From: Lentzea waywayandensis
GTDB taxonomy: Bacteria; Actinomycetota; Actinomycetes; Mycobacteriales; Pseudonocardiaceae
NCBI RefSeq assembly: GCF_900115955.1
Contig: NZ_FOYL01000011.1
Coordinates: forward strand, 124,001-188,000
Direction: 5' to 3'
Length of the DNA: 64,000 nt
Below are positions 63,056-64,000 of the stretch, piece after piece. Position numbers and translations under genes: made by a program. Position 1 is the stretch's first letter; each line of letters opens with the position of its first letter. Under the pieces are notes generated by a model. The model saw nothing but the letters and a program-made list of their open reading frames with translations, was not told where the DNA came from and ran no database searches.

Positions 63056-64000
63056 TCAGAATCCGCGCGTGGACAACTCGTCGAGCAGTTCCCGGTCCGC
63101 CACATGCCGCGACTTGATGTGGTCCAGGTAGTCGGCGAACGCGTCGGGCTGCAGGCCGCGTAGTTGCTCGAGCCATTCGACGACCAGGTCCTGCTCCTCG
63201 ATGCCGCGCCGGGCGAGCTCGACCTCGACGACCCGCCGGTAGACCTCGACCGCGAGCCGGCTGCCGTCCTGCACGAGGTGGTGCACCAGCTCCGCGCGCA
63301 ACGGCGGCCACTCGTCGGTGTGCACGACCAGCGCGCGGATCTTGAGGTAGACGTCGAGGTTCGGGCGGGCGAAGAACGCCTCCTTGCACACCTCCACCGC
63401 TCGTTGCGGGGTGCCCCGGCGCAGGTGTTCCTCCACGGCGAGGTCGATCAGCCGCAGTGCCGCGCCTCGCCCGCCCACGGCCCGCAGCCCGCGTTCGACC
63501 CATTCCAGGGCATCGCCGGAACGGCCGTTGTCGCGCAGCACGGTCGCGACCTGAAGGTAGTGCCAGCCCGAGGACAGGTCCTTGGACAGCACGAGCAGCT
63601 GCAGGTCGACGTCCTCGGTGTACTCGGCGAGCTCTTCCATGACGCGCAGCAACGCCCAGCGGGCGCGGTCGTAGCGGCCGGTCTCACCGAACCCGATCAC
63701 CGCCAGGGGTTCGAACAACGCCACCGCCCGTTCCCGATAGCGGGCGAGGCCGTCGTCGTCGAGCGCGTCGGCGTAGGCGGCGAGGCTGACGTCCGGCGCG
63801 TCGGGGTGCTGCAGCTGCAGGTCGAGCAGCCAGTCGGCCAGGCGCAGCGGGTCGGGCCGCGTCTGGGCGCAGGCAAGCGCGTGGGTGGTCAGGACGCGAT
63901 GGGCCAGTTCGGCGAGCTCGACGCGGTGCCGTCTGCTGCCGGCGACACCGTCGGCGAGCTGGGTGACGATCCGCTCGATCAACGGGACCAGCTCGGGGCC
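63056..64000 (-). CDS. C-terminal part of a large helical-repeat protein, probably SWIM zinc-finger type (cut by window edge)
   Basis: The last 315 or so residues of a protein whose start lies beyond the right edge. It is strongly helical, with TPR-like pairs (LLVLSKDLSSGWHYLQVATVLRDNGRSGDALEWVERGL, AVEVCKEAFFARPNLDVYLKIRAL) and an ending LQPDAFADYLDHIKSRH. This resembles the C-terminal half of actinobacterial SWIM zinc-finger family proteins (DUF6880-like), but the zinc finger is not in view. Function unknown. It is convergent with the amidase. Confidence 0.7.
   Translation of the reverse strand, partial: GPELVPLIERIVTQLADGVAGSRRHRVELAELAHRVLTTHALACAQTRPDPLRLADWLLDLQLQHPDAPDVSLAAYADALDDDGLARYRERAVALFEPLAVIGFGETGRYDRARWALLRVMEELAEYTEDVDLQLLVLSKDLSSGWHYLQVATVLRDNGRSGDALEWVERGLRAVGGRGAALRLIDLAVEEHLRRGTPQRAVEVCKEAFFARPNLDVYLKIRALVVHTDEWPPLRAELVHHLVQDGSRLAVEVYRRVVEVELARRGIEEQDLVVEWLEQLRGLQPDAFADYLDHIKSRHVADRELLDELSTRGF

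Noticed and set aside
1..64000. tRNA genes, rRNA genes or CRISPR arrays
   Set aside because: I looked for cloverleaf-like segments with a terminal CCA region and for short regular repeats and found none I could support.

Overview
The window is high-GC (about 70 %) DNA from a soil-type actinomycete. Pseudonocardiales (Lentzea, Saccharothrix or Actinosynnema-like) is my best guess. The evidence is extreme G/C at third codon positions, frequent GTG and some TTG starts, many genes that appear leaderless, and typical families: WYL regulators, BTAD/NB-ARC regulators, DUF664, CGNR, LLM flavin oxidoreductases, a Ku/LigD operon and a NNH7-like NACHT protein. I see no rRNA, tRNA or CRISPR array. Genus is inference.

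Layout. 0-14 kb: an epoxide hydrolase cut by the edge; a MarR-controlled FAD monooxygenase; an Lrp-type regulator divergent from an M20 peptidase; a zinc-finger/coiled-coil gene behind a perfect inverted repeat; peptide deformylase divergent from a small winged-helix regulator; a Cys-rich pentapeptide protein; a secreted agmatine-deiminase-like enzyme followed by TetR; a TauE/SafE transporter; and a TetR/FAD monooxygenase pair with two operators. 14-24 kb: secreted carboxypeptidase, two DUF664 proteins, an epoxide hydrolase/WYL divergent pair, two PPOX flavoproteins, an M20 peptidase and an LRV-repeat protein. 23-29 kb: a peptide scavenging module with D-aminopeptidase DppA divergent from a five-domain oligopeptide ABC transporter. 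29-38 kb: HEAT-like protein, large BTAD/NB-ARC regulator, cupin, GlxA-type regulator, duplicated GrpB protein and the NHEJ set ku / ligase / polymerase.

38.3-42.7 kb looks accessory. It has a tyrosine recombinase, two near-identical promoter units, a long imperfect hairpin, an orphan gene with a truncated tandem copy, another DUF664 gene and a duplicated LLM oxidoreductase pair. 42.6-50.7 kb holds a TetR/SDR operon facing a CadD-like transporter, a 980-residue NACHT NTPase (immune-type STAND protein), a second WYL/epoxide hydrolase pair and a ZIP transporter. 50.7-58.1 kb is a run of small metabolic and regulatory genes, including a glyoxalase-family remnant, a PadR operon and a sucrase/ferredoxin-like gene behind an iron-box-like site.

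58.14-60.05 kb is an IS481-type element with matching long terminal inverted repeats and a perfect 15-bp target duplication. Its transposase is split, and about 1.2 kb of unrelated DNA (an orphan gene and a frameshifted LuxR fragment) lies between the two transposase pieces. The window closes with a pentapeptide protein, a secreted NlpC/P60 protein, an amidase and the C-terminal part of a large protein that runs off the edge.

How the genes work together. Much of the window consists of small regulator-plus-target pairs read divergently, each with its own palindromic operator. The clearest multi-gene functions are peptide uptake and D-peptide cleavage (DppA plus transporter), double-strand-break repair (Ku/LigD) and possible phage defence (NACHT).
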